Translations under genes and position numbers: made by a program
Part shown: in pieces, positions 48,003 to 56,569 of the stretch
How positions within the stretch are numbered: position 1 is the first letter of the stretch
Layout of the letters: each line of letters begins with the position of its first letter
Source of the DNA: Crossiella sp. S99.2
GTDB taxonomy: Bacteria; Actinomycetota; Actinomycetes; Mycobacteriales; Pseudonocardiaceae
Length of the DNA stretch: 64,000 nt
Reading direction: 5' to 3'
NCBI RefSeq assembly: GCF_023094165.1
Contig: NZ_JALMDK010000004.1
Location: forward strand, 186,001 to 250,000
The notes under the pieces: model-generated
Told to the model about the DNA's origin: nothing
Seen by the model: the letters and a program-made list of their open reading frames with translations, nothing else
Database searches by the model: none

Positions 48003-48122
48003 CTTTGCCGGACCGAGGAGCAGGATGCCACCCTCCACTCGGACGCACCAACAACCAGACCCGAACGGGCCAGCACAGGACGGGATCTCACCGAGATAGC
48101 GGGTAGGTTCGACAGGCAGAAC

Positions 48123-48136
48123 TGAAACAAGTTTCG
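48123..48136. promoter_or_regulatory. KstR box before kstR
   Basis: TGAAACAAGTTTCG contains the perfect dyad GAAAC-AA-GTTTC and fits the KstR consensus except for the last base. It lies 27 bases before the kstR start, which fits autoregulation. Confidence 0.78.
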
Positions 48137-48163
48137 CCTTTGTCGTGATGTTAGCCTAACTTC

Positions 48164-48790
48164 ATGACCACTACGCCCAAGGCCCGCGCGGGCGGGGCCG
48201 AGGCACTGACCGGTCTCGCCGAGGAGGAGCTGGGCTCGGCAGCCCAGCGCGACCGGCGCAGGCGGATCATCGACGCGACCATCGCGCTGGCCTCCAAGGG
48301 CGGCTACGACGCGGTGCAGATGCGGGCGGTGGCCGACCGCGCCGAGGTCGCGCTGGGCACCCTGTACCGCTACTTCCCGTCCAAGGTGCACCTGCTGGTC
48401 ACCGCGCTGGCCAGGGAACTGGAACGGGCCAACCAGAAGATCGAGCGCGCGGCCATCCCCGGCGACACCGCCTACGACCGGGTGCTGTTCGTGTTGCGCC
48501 GCACCACCCGCAGCCTGCAACGCGACCCGCTGTTCACCGAGGCGATGACCCGCGCGTTCATGTTCGCCGACGCCAGCGCCGCCGCCGAGGTCGACTCGGT
48601 GGGCCTGCTGATGGAGCGCATGTTCGTCACCGCGATGGGCGGCGAGCCGGACACCGAACGCAAGGCGATCGCCCGCGTCATCGGCGACGTCTGGCTGTCC
48701 AACCTGGTGGCCTGGGTGACCCGCCGGGCCTCGGCCACCGACGTGGCAACCCGCCTGGAACTCACCGTTCGCCTGCTGCTCAAGGACTGA
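48164..48790 (+). CDS. kstR: TetR-family repressor, KstR-like
   Basis: A 208-residue TetR regulator. The helix-turn-helix DAVQMRAVADRAEVALGTLYRY lies near 47-68, and the rest is a helical ligand-binding domain. KstR represses the side-chain and A/B-ring genes and is released by 3-oxo-cholestenoic acid or its CoA ester. Four KstR-type boxes are found in this window, two of them between this gene and the side-chain operon it faces. A divergent position next to fadE34 and the box at 48123 make the assignment firm. Confidence 0.9.
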   Translation: MTTTPKARAGGAEALTGLAEEELGSAAQRDRRRRIIDATIALASKGGYDAVQMRAVADRAEVALGTLYRYFPSKVHLLVTALARELERANQKIERAAIPGDTAYDRVLFVLRRTTRSLQRDPLFTEAMTRAFMFADASAAAEVDSVGLLMERMFVTAMGGEPDTERKAIARVIGDVWLSNLVAWVTRRASATDVATRLELTVRLLLKD

Positions 48791-48955
48791 CCACCGCGGT
48801 GGCGCACCGGCGACACCCGCCGGGGCGCCACCGCCGGCAGCCGGTCCGGGCCGGGATTCAGCGCGCCGATCACACCCCCATCTTCGCCGCCAGCCCCAGC
48901 CACACTCGGGCGAACAGCGCATTGACAACGGTTACATTCAGGTCCAACCTGATGA

Positions 48956-48969
48956 TGAGAGCGCTCTCA
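48956..48969. promoter_or_regulatory. LacI-type operator before the GH16 gene
   Basis: TGAGAGCGCTCTCA is a perfect 14-base palindrome with central CG, close to the TGGGAGCGCTCCCA sites of CebR-like LacI regulators. A TTGACA -35 candidate lies at 48922-48927. No LacI gene is in the window. Confidence 0.72.
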
Positions 48970-49023
48970 TGTAGCAGCCGGAACCCTGCCGGCTTCTGTC
49001 GTCCTCTTCCCTGGAAGGCAGCC

Positions 49024-50673
49024 ATGACGACACACGACCTCATCCCCCGTCACCAAGCGCTCACCCGCCCTGCCCGCACCCGGATCGCCGCGGCGCTGGC
49101 GGCCGCGGTGTCCCTGCTCTGCGCCTACCTGATCGTCGTCTCCGACCGGGCCGACGCGGTCGTCCCACCACCGCCACCCGGCTGGACCCAGATCTGGGCC
49201 GACGACTTCACCGGTCCCGCCGGATCGCTGCCGTCGGGCAACAACTGGATCTTCGACCTCGGCCACAGCTACCCCGGCGGTCCCGCGAACTGGGGCACCG
49301 GCGAGATCGCGGCACACACCGGCAACCCGGCCAACGTGAGCGTCGACGGCGGCGGCAACCTGCGTATCACCCCGCTGCGCGACGGTAGCGGCAACTGGAC
49401 CTCGGCCCGGATCGAGACCCGGCGCGGCGACTTCAAGGCCCCGGCGGGCGGCATGCTGCGCATCGAGGGCCGCATCCAGATGCCCAACGTCACCGGCGCC
49501 GCCGCGCTCGGCTATTGGCCCGCGTTCTGGGCCCTCGGCTCGCCCTATCGCGGGAACTACTGGAACTGGCCGGGTATCGGCGAGTTCGACATCATGGAGA
49601 ACGTCAACGGGATCAACTCGGTCTGGGGCGTGCTGCACTGCGGCACGAGTCCCGGCGGGCCCTGCAACGAGAAGAACGGCATCGCCGCGAACCGGGCCTG
49701 CCCTGGGACGAGCTGCCAGGCGGGCTTCCACACCTACCGCTTCGAGTGGGACCGCTCGGTCACCCCGAACCAATTGCGCTGGTACGTCGACGGCCAGCAG
49801 TTCCACAGCGTGCGGCAGGACCGGGTGGACGCGGGCACGTGGGCGAACATGACCAGCCACGCCGGCTACTTCATCATCCTGAACGTCGCCATCGGCGGCG
49901 AGTTCCCGAACAACGTCTCGGGCATCACCACTCCGGTCGGCTCCACTGTGCCGGGCAGGCCGATGGTGGTGGACTACGTCGCGGTGTGGACGCGCACCAC
50001 CGGCGGCAGCGACCCGACCAGCACCACGTCCACGACCGGCACCACCCCGCCGCCGACGTGCGGAAGGCTTGTGTCACAAGGACGTCCGGTGTCGGCCTCG
50101 TCGGTGGAGAGCCCGAACCAGGCCGCGGCCTTCGCGGTGGACGGCAACCCCGGCACCCGCTGGTCCAGCGGCCACCACGAACCGAACTGGCTGCAGGTCG
50201 ACCTGGGCTCGGTGCAGCCGATCACCAGGGTGCGCCTGAACTGGGAGGCCGCCTACGCCACGGAGTACCAGATCCAGTTGTCCGGCAACGGTTCCACCTG
50301 GACCACCGCGTTCGAGACATACTCCGGCGCCGGAGGTATCGAGGACATCCCCATATCCGGCAACGCGAGATATATCAGGATGCAGGGTATTCGCCGCGCA
50401 ACGCCATACGGCTTCTCCCTGTGGGAACTGGAGGCGTTCGGCGCCTGCCCCGGCACGACCACCCCGACCAGCCGCCCCACCAGCACCACCACCGGCGTCA
50501 CCACGACCACCACCGAACCCCCACCCGGCGGAACCTGGGCGCCGAACACGGCCTACGCGGTCGGCCAGGAGGTGACCTACGGCGGCCGGCGGTACCGGTG
50601 CCGCCAGGCGCACACCTCGATCGTGAGCTGGGAGCCGCCGAACGCGGCCTCCCTGTGGGAACCGGTTGGGTGA
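49024..50673 (+). CDS. Secreted GH16 beta-glucanase with two carbohydrate-binding modules
   Basis: A 549-residue exported enzyme. The signal peptide runs to about residue 45 (SDRADA before VVPP). The GH16 domain (about 55-325) has the catalytic signature GEFDIMEN, with nucleophile Glu187, Asp189 and acid/base Glu192, typical of beta-1,3-glucanases (laminarinases). A Thr/Pro linker leads to an F5/8 type C (discoidin) module (about 350-474), and a second linker to a CBM5/12-like module (about 505-549, WAPNTAYAVGQEVTYGG). It should cut fungal or algal beta-glucan outside the cell. ATG at 49024 places the signal correctly; a LacI-type operator lies upstream. Confidence 0.92.
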   Translation: MTTHDLIPRHQALTRPARTRIAAALAAAVSLLCAYLIVVSDRADAVVPPPPPGWTQIWADDFTGPAGSLPSGNNWIFDLGHSYPGGPANWGTGEIAAHTGNPANVSVDGGGNLRITPLRDGSGNWTSARIETRRGDFKAPAGGMLRIEGRIQMPNVTGAAALGYWPAFWALGSPYRGNYWNWPGIGEFDIMENVNGINSVWGVLHCGTSPGGPCNEKNGIAANRACPGTSCQAGFHTYRFEWDRSVTPNQLRWYVDGQQFHSVRQDRVDAGTWANMTSHAGYFIILNVAIGGEFPNNVSGITTPVGSTVPGRPMVVDYVAVWTRTTGGSDPTSTTSTTGTTPPPTCGRLVSQGRPVSASSVESPNQAAAFAVDGNPGTRWSSGHHEPNWLQVDLGSVQPITRVRLNWEAAYATEYQIQLSGNGSTWTTAFETYSGAGGIEDIPISGNARYIRMQGIRRATPYGFSLWELEAFGACPGTTTPTSRPTSTTTGVTTTTTEPPPGGTWAPNTAYAVGQEVTYGGRRYRCRQAHTSIVSWEPPNAASLWEPVG

Positions 50674-50680
50674 CCGGGCA

Positions 50681-50714
50681 CCGGGGGTGGGGAGTGGCGG
50701 CTCCCCACCCCCGG
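50681..50714. terminator. Strong bidirectional hairpin after the GH16 gene
   Basis: Bases 50681-50694 pair perfectly with 50701-50714 (14-base arms, 6-base loop, core GGGGGTGGGGAG). It lies between the convergent GH16 and DHFR-family stop codons and can end both transcripts. Confidence 0.75.
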
Positions 50715-50718
50715 GTGG

Positions 50719-51300
50719 TCACGCACGACGCTGGTACTTGAGGAAAAGCACCCCGCTGTCGAACCGGGTCAGATCGGCCAGCTCGAACCGATCCGGGCTG
50801 AACCCACCGTTGAACATCGGGATCCCCTTGCCCATCACGGTCGGATGCTGCTTCACGAAGACCTCGTCGATCTCCGGCAGCAACGTGGCGGCCAGCCCGC
50901 CCCCACCAACCAGGAAGATCCCCAGCCCCTCCTGCTGCTTGATCTCCTTGACCTTGGCCAAGGCGTCCCCGGCGACCAGCTCCACGGTCGGCGCGGCCTC
51001 GGTCAACGTCGAGGAGAACACGTAGTGCTTGAGATGCGTGTAGGCATCCGGAATCCCCTGCACCACACCACTTTCGTAGGACTTGCGCCCCTCCAGCACG
51101 GTGTCGAACCGGGTCAGCTCCCCCGCGATCCCCAACGCCTCCCGCGCCATGAACGGCAAGGTGTCCCCGTAGTGCTGGAACAGATGCCCCATGTGGTCAC
51201 CCTCCATGAGGAAGTGACCGGACTGCGTCGGATCGGCCCCACCGGACTCCGCGATGAAACCATCAAGAGTCGTCGCCACGAAATAAGTCAACTTACGCAT
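50719..51300 (-). CDS. Dihydrofolate reductase family protein (RibD-like domain)
   Basis: A 193-residue protein starting MRKLTYFVATTLDGFIAE at 51300, after GGGAGG. The RibD C-terminal/DHFR fold is shown by TLDGFIAE, VLEGRKSYE (near 78) and FLVGGGGLAATLLPEIDE (near 135). These YwjB/YyaP-type proteins are NADPH-binding reductases of unknown substrate; they are not the folate-pathway enzyme. An inverted repeat (TGCAACC ... GGTTGCA) upstream suggests dedicated regulation. The gene is alone. Confidence 0.85.
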   Translation of the reverse strand: MRKLTYFVATTLDGFIAESGGADPTQSGHFLMEGDHMGHLFQHYGDTLPFMAREALGIAGELTRFDTVLEGRKSYESGVVQGIPDAYTHLKHYVFSSTLTEAAPTVELVAGDALAKVKEIKQQEGLGIFLVGGGGLAATLLPEIDEVFVKQHPTVMGKGIPMFNGGFSPDRFELADLTRFDSGVLFLKYQRRA

Positions 51301-51348
51301 ATATCGCCTCCCAGAATATCCGCGGGAGCACCCCTCACCCCCAACCAC

Positions 51349-51381
51349 TGCAACCATAGTACTCCACCCATAGTGGTTGCA
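51349..51381 (-). promoter_or_regulatory. Inverted-repeat operator candidate before the DHFR-family gene
   Basis: TGCAACC (51349-51355) and GGTTGCA (51375-51381) form a perfect inverted repeat 19 bases apart, with ACTATGG repeated inside on the minus strand. It lies 49 bases upstream of the start in an A/T-richer stretch. Confidence 0.5.
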
Positions 51382-52277
51382 AACGCCTTGTCCCCACCAC
51401 CCAGCCAGGCACACCTCCACCCGGCCCACGAGCCCCCCGCAGCTCACCCAGGGGCAGCCCGCAACTCACCCGGGGAGCAACCGCAACGCCAGTGGGGGGC
51501 CACTACTCACCAGTGAAACCACCACGCGGGACGACGCCTGCTCAACGGCCACAACTCGCGGGCCTACGCAAGACCGCACCCAGCCCGCAGTCGCCCGCCT
51601 GCGCCGCGTCACTCCGTGGGCCCCGCGTCACTCCGTGGCTTGTGCGGTCGGCCCGCACCACCGGGTCAGCCCGCGCCACCGGGCCGGGCGCGGATCGCGC
51701 GGCCGGTCGCCACGCCGCATTCGGTGGCCTGCCCACGCCCCGCCCGGCGCATGCCCACACTCCCAGCCGCGTGCCCACATCCCCAGCGCAGCGCCTGACC
51801 TTTCCATTCCCTCTCGGCAGCGCCCGACCGATCCATCTCGCCGGCCCGCCTCGCCAGCCCCCCTCGCCGGTCCGTCTCGCCGGCCCGGACCCGGCTCGGC
51901 GCTCGCCTCTCCCCCGCCCCGCGCACCGCTTCTTTCTGCGGAACGAAACGATCAGCGACCGAAGTTCCACGAGCCATTCAGCTCTGAGCGAACAGCCCCC
52001 AGGTCACCGACCGCAACGTGGTGACCAGCAGGAACCAGCCTCGCATCAGGCTACCGGCGCGGGCTGACGCAGCAAACCGGCGCAGCGAACCGGCCCGGTG
52101 GCGCGGGCTGACCGCGCGGGCCACCGGGCAGGCCGGGCAGGCCGCGCAGGCCGGACGATCCGCACTCGGCGGGGCACCCGAACGCCAGGCTCGATCCACA
52201 CTCGGCGGGCCGAACCCGAAGCCGGCTCGATCCCGAACCCGACCATCCGCGCCCGGCGGGCCGCGCCGCAAGCCGGT
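51382..52277. repeat. Gene-free stretch of short tandem duplications
   Basis: No reading frame here has a family motif, a ribosome site or actinomycete codon bias. The DNA is instead built of short imperfect tandem repeats. Examples are CCGCGTCACTCCGTGG at 51604 and 51623 (period 19), CCCGC(A/G)CCACCGGG at 51652 and 51670 (period 18), repeated CTCGCCGG words around 51830-51890, and a 36-base unit at 52156-52191 and 52192-52227, whose first 18 bases agree at 17. I see no hairpin terminator or promoter of note beyond the operator at its left edge. Confidence 0.6.
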
Positions 52278-53597
52278 CTAGCGGTGTCGGGCAGCAGCTC
52301 GGCGGTCCTGTTTCAGCTCGTGCATGTACGGGTGGAAGTCGACCTGGATGGTGTGGCGTTTCGAGGCGACGTAGCGCTTGCGCTGGGCGTGGTTGTAGGC
52401 GGTGATGCTGCGGCGCATGGACTCCGGTGCGGGCAGGGTGGTGGTGCCGTCCAGGAGGTCGGCCACCCAGGCGGACTGGGCTTCGGCCAGGGGCATGATG
52501 GCGCCCAGGGGTTGGACCAGGCCGATGAAGTAGAGGCCGGGGTGGTCTACCGAGGCGATCCGGCGGTACAGGTCGATGTGGTTGTCGACGGGTGTGACGA
52601 TGTCCTCGCCCAGGAAGGGGAAGGTGATCCGGTAGCCGGTGCAGTAGACGACCACGTCCACGGGTTCGCTGGCGCCGTCGGTGAAGTGGACCGTGTCGCC
52701 GTCGAACCTGGCGATGGTGGGGCGGATCTGGATGTCGCCGTGGCCCAGGCGGCTGAGCAGGTCCTCGGAGACCGTGGGGTGGGCGGCGAAGAGTTTGTGC
52801 TCGGGTTCGGGCAGGCCGTAGTCGGACATCTTGCCCAGCTTCAGCCGCAGGAAGGAGCCCAGTAACCACCGGCGGGCGAACATCGGCAGGGTTCTGGTGA
52901 CGAACGGGCTGCTCAACGTGTCGGTGGGGCGGCCGAAGAAGTACTTGGGCAGCACGTACTCGCCGCGGCGGAAGGCCAGCAGGGTGCGGTCGGCGATGCG
53001 GGAGCTTTCCACCGCGATGTCGCAGGCCGAGTTGCCGAAGCCGAGTACCAGCACGCGTTTGCCGGTCAGGATGTCCGGGGTGCGGTAGTGGTGGGCGTGC
53101 AGCTGGGTGCCGGTGAAGGTCTCGGCGCCGGGGAAGGCCGGTTCGGGCCAGCGCGGGTCCCAGTGGTGGCCGTTGGCGACCAGGACGGCGCGGAAGGTCT
53201 CGCTGTGTTCGGTTCCGTCCACTGTGGACCGGGTGTCGACCTGGTAGCCGCCGTCGGGCAGCGGGCGGACGCTGGTGACCTCGGTCTGGAACCGGATGTG
53301 CGCGCGCAGGCCGAAGTGGTCCGCGAACGAGTCGAAGTAGGCCGCGATCTGGGCGTGGTTGGGGTAGTCGGGCAGCTCGGCGGGCATCGGGAAGCTGGCG
53401 AACTCCATCTGTTGCCGGGAGGTGTTGATGTGCAGCGAGCGGTAGGCCGAGGACATGCCGTTGTCGTTGTCGTAGCGCCAGTTCCCGCCCACCTGCGAAC
53501 CGGTCTCGAAGCAGGTGAACTCGATGCCCCGCGCCTGGAGCACCTGGGCGGCGGCGATCCCGGATGATCCCGCGCCGATGACACAGACCCGCTGCAT
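52278..53597 (-). CDS. Flavin-containing monooxygenase
   Basis: A 439-residue class B flavin monooxygenase. ATG at 53597 follows AGGGG by six bases; an ATG two codons earlier and one at 53630 are alternatives. The FAD loop GAGSSG opens the protein, FTGTQLHAHHY fits the FMO signature FxGxxxHxxx(Y/W), and GFGNSA is the NADPH loop. The final Tyr instead of Trp-Pro/Asp favours N- or S-oxygenation over Baeyer-Villiger oxidation, though that is only a tendency. It is divergent from a TetR gene that probably represses it. Confidence 0.9.
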   Translation of the reverse strand: MQRVCVIGAGSSGIAAAQVLQARGIEFTCFETGSQVGGNWRYDNDNGMSSAYRSLHINTSRQQMEFASFPMPAELPDYPNHAQIAAYFDSFADHFGLRAHIRFQTEVTSVRPLPDGGYQVDTRSTVDGTEHSETFRAVLVANGHHWDPRWPEPAFPGAETFTGTQLHAHHYRTPDILTGKRVLVLGFGNSACDIAVESSRIADRTLLAFRRGEYVLPKYFFGRPTDTLSSPFVTRTLPMFARRWLLGSFLRLKLGKMSDYGLPEPEHKLFAAHPTVSEDLLSRLGHGDIQIRPTIARFDGDTVHFTDGASEPVDVVVYCTGYRITFPFLGEDIVTPVDNHIDLYRRIASVDHPGLYFIGLVQPLGAIMPLAEAQSAWVADLLDGTTTLPAPESMRRSITAYNHAQRKRYVASKRHTIQVDFHPYMHELKQDRRAAARHR

Positions 53598-53615
53598 GAT
53601 CATCCCCTGTGATTG

Positions 53616-53629
53616 TGACCGGGTGGTCA
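53616..53629. promoter_or_regulatory. TetR-type operator candidate between FMO and TetR genes
   Basis: TGACCGGGTGGTCA is a perfect inverted repeat (TGACC-N4-GGTCA) in the 88 bases between the two divergent starts, 18 bases before the monooxygenase start. Confidence 0.6.
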
Positions 53630-53685
53630 TGGCAGCATGCTCTGTGTCGGGGGGCCAGGGCAAGACCGCGCCAACGGAGATCGCC

Positions 53686-54342
53686 ATGCCCACACAGACC
53701 TGGACCAACCTGCCCGCGCCACGGCGGGAGCGGGTGCTGGCGGCCGCGATCGCGGAGTTCGGGCGGCACGGCTACTCCGGCGGCAGCCTCAACGTGATCG
53801 CGCAGGCGGCCGGGGTCGCCAAGGGCTCGCTGTTCCAGTACTTCCCGGACAAGTTCGACTTCTTCCGGCACGTCACCGAGCACACCGCGCTGCGGGTGCG
53901 GGCGGCGCTGGACCCGTGGCTGGACCGCCTCGACCCTGGCGGCGGGTTCGCCGAGACGGTCCTGGACGCGGCGCAGGCGTGGATGGCCTACTTCGCCGCG
54001 CACCCGGCCGACCGCGGCATGATCGCCGCGATCAACCTGGAACTGGACCCGGCGATCCGCGCGGTGGTGCTCGGGCCGGTGCACCAGCGGTACCGGGAGG
54101 CGTTGCTGCCGCACTTCGTCCGGGCCAGGGAGCACGGGACGTTGCACCGGGGGGCGGATCTGGACGCGTTGCTGGCGTTGTTCCTGTTGTTGTTGCCGCA
54201 CTTGGCGCTGGCACCGTTCGAACCGGGGATCGACGGGGCGCTGGGATTGCACGGACGACCGGTGGCGGAGTTGCGGGCGGAGGCGGCGCGGTTGATCCGG
54301 CCGGTGCTCGCGGGATTCGGGGTGGCGGGACTGTCCGGCTGA
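53686..54342 (+). CDS. TetR-family regulator
   Basis: A 218-residue TetR protein starting MPTQTWTNLPAPRRERVLAA at 53686 after GGAGA. The helix-turn-helix GGSLNVIAQAAGVAKGSLFQYF lies near 32-53. The C-terminal domain is hydrophobic (ALLALFLLLLPHLAL near 165-179). It is divergent from the flavin monooxygenase, and the shared inverted repeat points to local control of that gene. The ligand is likely a lipophilic compound, by family habit only. Confidence 0.88.
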   Translation: MPTQTWTNLPAPRRERVLAAAIAEFGRHGYSGGSLNVIAQAAGVAKGSLFQYFPDKFDFFRHVTEHTALRVRAALDPWLDRLDPGGGFAETVLDAAQAWMAYFAAHPADRGMIAAINLELDPAIRAVVLGPVHQRYREALLPHFVRAREHGTLHRGADLDALLALFLLLLPHLALAPFEPGIDGALGLHGRPVAELRAEAARLIRPVLAGFGVAGLSG

Positions 54343-54411
54343 CCCGGTGGTGACGCCCTGGGTGGCGACTATCGGCGGATTGACCGGGCGGGGCCACCTC
54401 TCGAAGATGGA

Positions 54412-54425
54412 TGAAAACGTATTCA
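54412..54425. promoter_or_regulatory. LacI-type operator candidate before the GH28 gene
   Basis: TGAAAACGTATTCA is a near-palindrome (12 of 14) with the central CG of LacI-family sites. It lies 41 bases before the pectinase start and downstream of a TTGACC -35 candidate (54380-54385). Confidence 0.5.
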
Positions 54426-54466
54426 CCACGCCGGGGTCGCCGCCAGCCCGGGAGGGAGAGTGGGCG

Positions 54467-55912
54467 ATGGGGCCGTCTCGGCGGGACTTCCTGAAGGTGA
54501 CCGGGCTGGCCGCCGGCGGCCTGTTGCTCCCCGGTGCGGCGTTCGCGGGCGAGCGAGGCGCCGCGGGGGACGCGGTCGGGCCGCACGCCACGAGCGGCCT
54601 GCCGGGCGCGGCTGATCCGTGGGACGCGGTGCCGGGGATCCTGGCCCGGATCGTGCCGCCGACCTTCCCCGCCCGCGACTTCCCCGTCACCGGTTACGGC
54701 GGCAAGGGCGACGGGAAGGCGGACAACACCGCCGCGTTCCGCGCCGCCATCGCGGCCTGTGTGCAGGCCGGGGGTGGCCGGGTGGTCGTGCCCCCGGGGA
54801 CGTTCCTGACCGGGGCCATCCATCTGGCAAGTAACGTGAACCTGCATATACAGTCCGGCGGTATAATCAGGTTCAGCACTGATCCCGCCAAGTTCCTGCC
54901 GGTGGTGCGCACCCGGTGGCAGGGGATCGAGTGCATGAACTACTCCCCCTTCATCTACGCCTACGAGGCCACCAACGTGGCGCTCACCGGGTCGGGGCGC
55001 ATCGACGGGCAGGCCGCCAACGGGCCCTGGTTCGACTTCGACCCCAAGCGCCAGCCCGACTGGGAGAAGCTACAAAAGCAGGCCGTGGACAACGTGCCGC
55101 CGGACAAGCGGGTCTTCGGCGGCGGGCACTTCCTCAAGCCGAACATGATCCAGTTCTACCGCTGCCGCAACGTCCTGGTGGAGGGCCTGGACATCCGCAA
55201 TCCGGCGATGTGGACGGTGCACCCGGTGTTGTGCCGCAACGTCACCGTGCGCGGGGTCACCATCTACAGCCGGGGCGGGATGGTGGACGGGGTCGATCCG
55301 GAGGCCAGTGCCGACGTGCACGTCACCGGGTGCACCTTCGACACCGGCGACGACGGCGTGGTGATCAAGTCCGGGCGGGACATCGACGGGCGGCGGGTCG
55401 GGGTGCCCAGCGAGAACATCGTGGTGGAGAAGTGCACCTTCCTGGGGCGGTGGGGCGCGATCGCGGTGGGCAGTGAGATGTCCGGCGGGGTGCGCAACGT
55501 CTTCGCCCAGGACATCACCATCCGGCCGGGGCCGAACTACAAGACCTTCCACGCGGTCTACATCAAGACCAACAAGCGCCGCGGCGGCACCGTGGACGGC
55601 GTGCACGTGCGCAGGCTCACCGCGGACAAGATCGACCGGGGTGCGGTGTTCATCACCATGAACTACAGCCTCACCGGGCCCGGGTTCGGGCCGATCGCCA
55701 ACCCGTCCGTGCGCAACGTCACGTTGGACCAGCTCACCGTGCGCGGCACGCCCTGGGCAGTGCGCCTGGACGGCCTGGCGGAGAGCCACATCCAGGACGT
55801 GCGGATCTCCAACAGCACGTTCACCGAGGTCAAGGACACCAACATCTCGATCAAGAACGCGGACCGGACGGTGTTCAGCAATGTGAAGGTGAATGGCAAA
55901 CCGGTGTCCTGA
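54467..55912 (+). CDS. Tat-exported GH28 pectinase (polygalacturonase-like)
   Basis: A 481-residue protein. ATG at 54467 follows GGGAGGGAG and opens a Tat signal (SRRDFLKVTG, residues 4-13; cleavage near AFAG-ER). The right-handed parallel beta-helix starts with VTGYGGKGDGKADNT (74-88). The GH28 acids are Asp273 (MVDGVDP) and Asp295/Asp296 (TGDDGVVIKSG). The usual GHG histidine motif is replaced by VGSEMSGG (334-341), seen in exo-acting and bacterial branches. It would hydrolyse homogalacturonan or a related pectic chain outside the cell. With the GH16 enzyme it suggests a plant- or fungus-litter lifestyle. Confidence 0.9.
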   Translation: MGPSRRDFLKVTGLAAGGLLLPGAAFAGERGAAGDAVGPHATSGLPGAADPWDAVPGILARIVPPTFPARDFPVTGYGGKGDGKADNTAAFRAAIAACVQAGGGRVVVPPGTFLTGAIHLASNVNLHIQSGGIIRFSTDPAKFLPVVRTRWQGIECMNYSPFIYAYEATNVALTGSGRIDGQAANGPWFDFDPKRQPDWEKLQKQAVDNVPPDKRVFGGGHFLKPNMIQFYRCRNVLVEGLDIRNPAMWTVHPVLCRNVTVRGVTIYSRGGMVDGVDPEASADVHVTGCTFDTGDDGVVIKSGRDIDGRRVGVPSENIVVEKCTFLGRWGAIAVGSEMSGGVRNVFAQDITIRPGPNYKTFHAVYIKTNKRRGGTVDGVHVRRLTADKIDRGAVFITMNYSLTGPGFGPIANPSVRNVTLDQLTVRGTPWAVRLDGLAESHIQDVRISNSTFTEVKDTNISIKNADRTVFSNVKVNGKPVS

Positions 55913-55918
55913 CGTGGC

Positions 55919-55943
55919 ATTCTGCCCGAACGTTCGCACGAAT
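55919..55943. promoter_or_regulatory. Palindromic site between GH28 and SsgA-like genes
   Basis: A 25-base imperfect palindrome with core CGAACGTTCG (55927-55936) and outer ATTC/GAAT. It lies seven bases after the pectinase stop and 90 bases before the next start. It may be an operator for the SsgA-like gene; the function is unproven. Confidence 0.4.
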
Positions 55944-56032
55944 GGGTGTGATGCGCGCCGAACCGCGTAAAGCTGGGAAGCCTCAGACGTCCCCCCACCG
56001 CACGCGACGGGCGAGACGGAAGGGCAGCAGCC

Positions 56033-56446
56033 ATGCGCGAGGACCACGCGGAGATCGAGACCACCACGATGTTCAACCTGCTGGTGGCGCCTCCGGTGCC
56101 GGTCGAGGTCGAGTTGGGGTACTCGACCACCGACCCGTACGCGGTGCGCGCCGTGTTCAACCCCGGCGGCAGCGCGAGCGTGGAGTGGATCCTCGCCCGC
56201 GACCTGCTGGCCGACGGGCTGATCAGCGACAGCGGTGAGGGCGATGTGCGGATGTGGCCGATCCTGGACCAGGTGGACCAGGTCGTCATCGAGTTCACCA
56301 CGCCGGCCGGGCACGCGCGGTTCACCGCCGACGCCGAGGAGCTGGCCGACTTCCTCAACCGCAGCTACGAGCTGGTCGCCCCGGGCAGCGAGCACGAGTG
56401 GTTCGACTTCGAGCACGAACTCACCCACCTGGGCAACGTGAACTGA
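56033..56446 (+). CDS. SsgA-like (SALP) sporulation and cell-division protein
   Basis: A 137-residue protein with the SsgA-family pattern: the N-terminal VPVEVELGYSTTDPYAVRAVF strand region, WILARDLLADGL in the middle and ILIEF-like VVIEFTTPAGHARF near 85. SALPs occur in morphologically complex actinomycetes and help place septa and remodel the wall during spore formation. The gene is single and not linked to known division genes here. Which SALP subgroup it belongs to cannot be told. Confidence 0.87.
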   Translation: MREDHAEIETTTMFNLLVAPPVPVEVELGYSTTDPYAVRAVFNPGGSASVEWILARDLLADGLISDSGEGDVRMWPILDQVDQVVIEFTTPAGHARFTADAEELADFLNRSYELVAPGSEHEWFDFEHELTHLGNVN

Positions 56447-56569
56447 GGGGCGCTCTCACCTCCGGGTGAAGCAGGTCCGCCTGTCGGGCGAATGACGACG
56501 CGCGGACACCCGGTCCGGCATCCGGCCGCCTAGGTTCGGCAGGCGAGAGCCGAACCGGGGAGGCCGCTG

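Noticed and set aside
52018..52281. A small repeat protein with 12-residue units
   Set aside because: There is no ribosome site, no codon bias and no stop-to-start relation with neighbours; the DNA is tandemly duplicated in several frames.
52051..54690. A long minus-strand open frame spanning the FMO, TetR and pectinase region
   Set aside because: It runs antisense or out of frame through three genes with clear motifs and has no ribosome site; it is a product of high GC.
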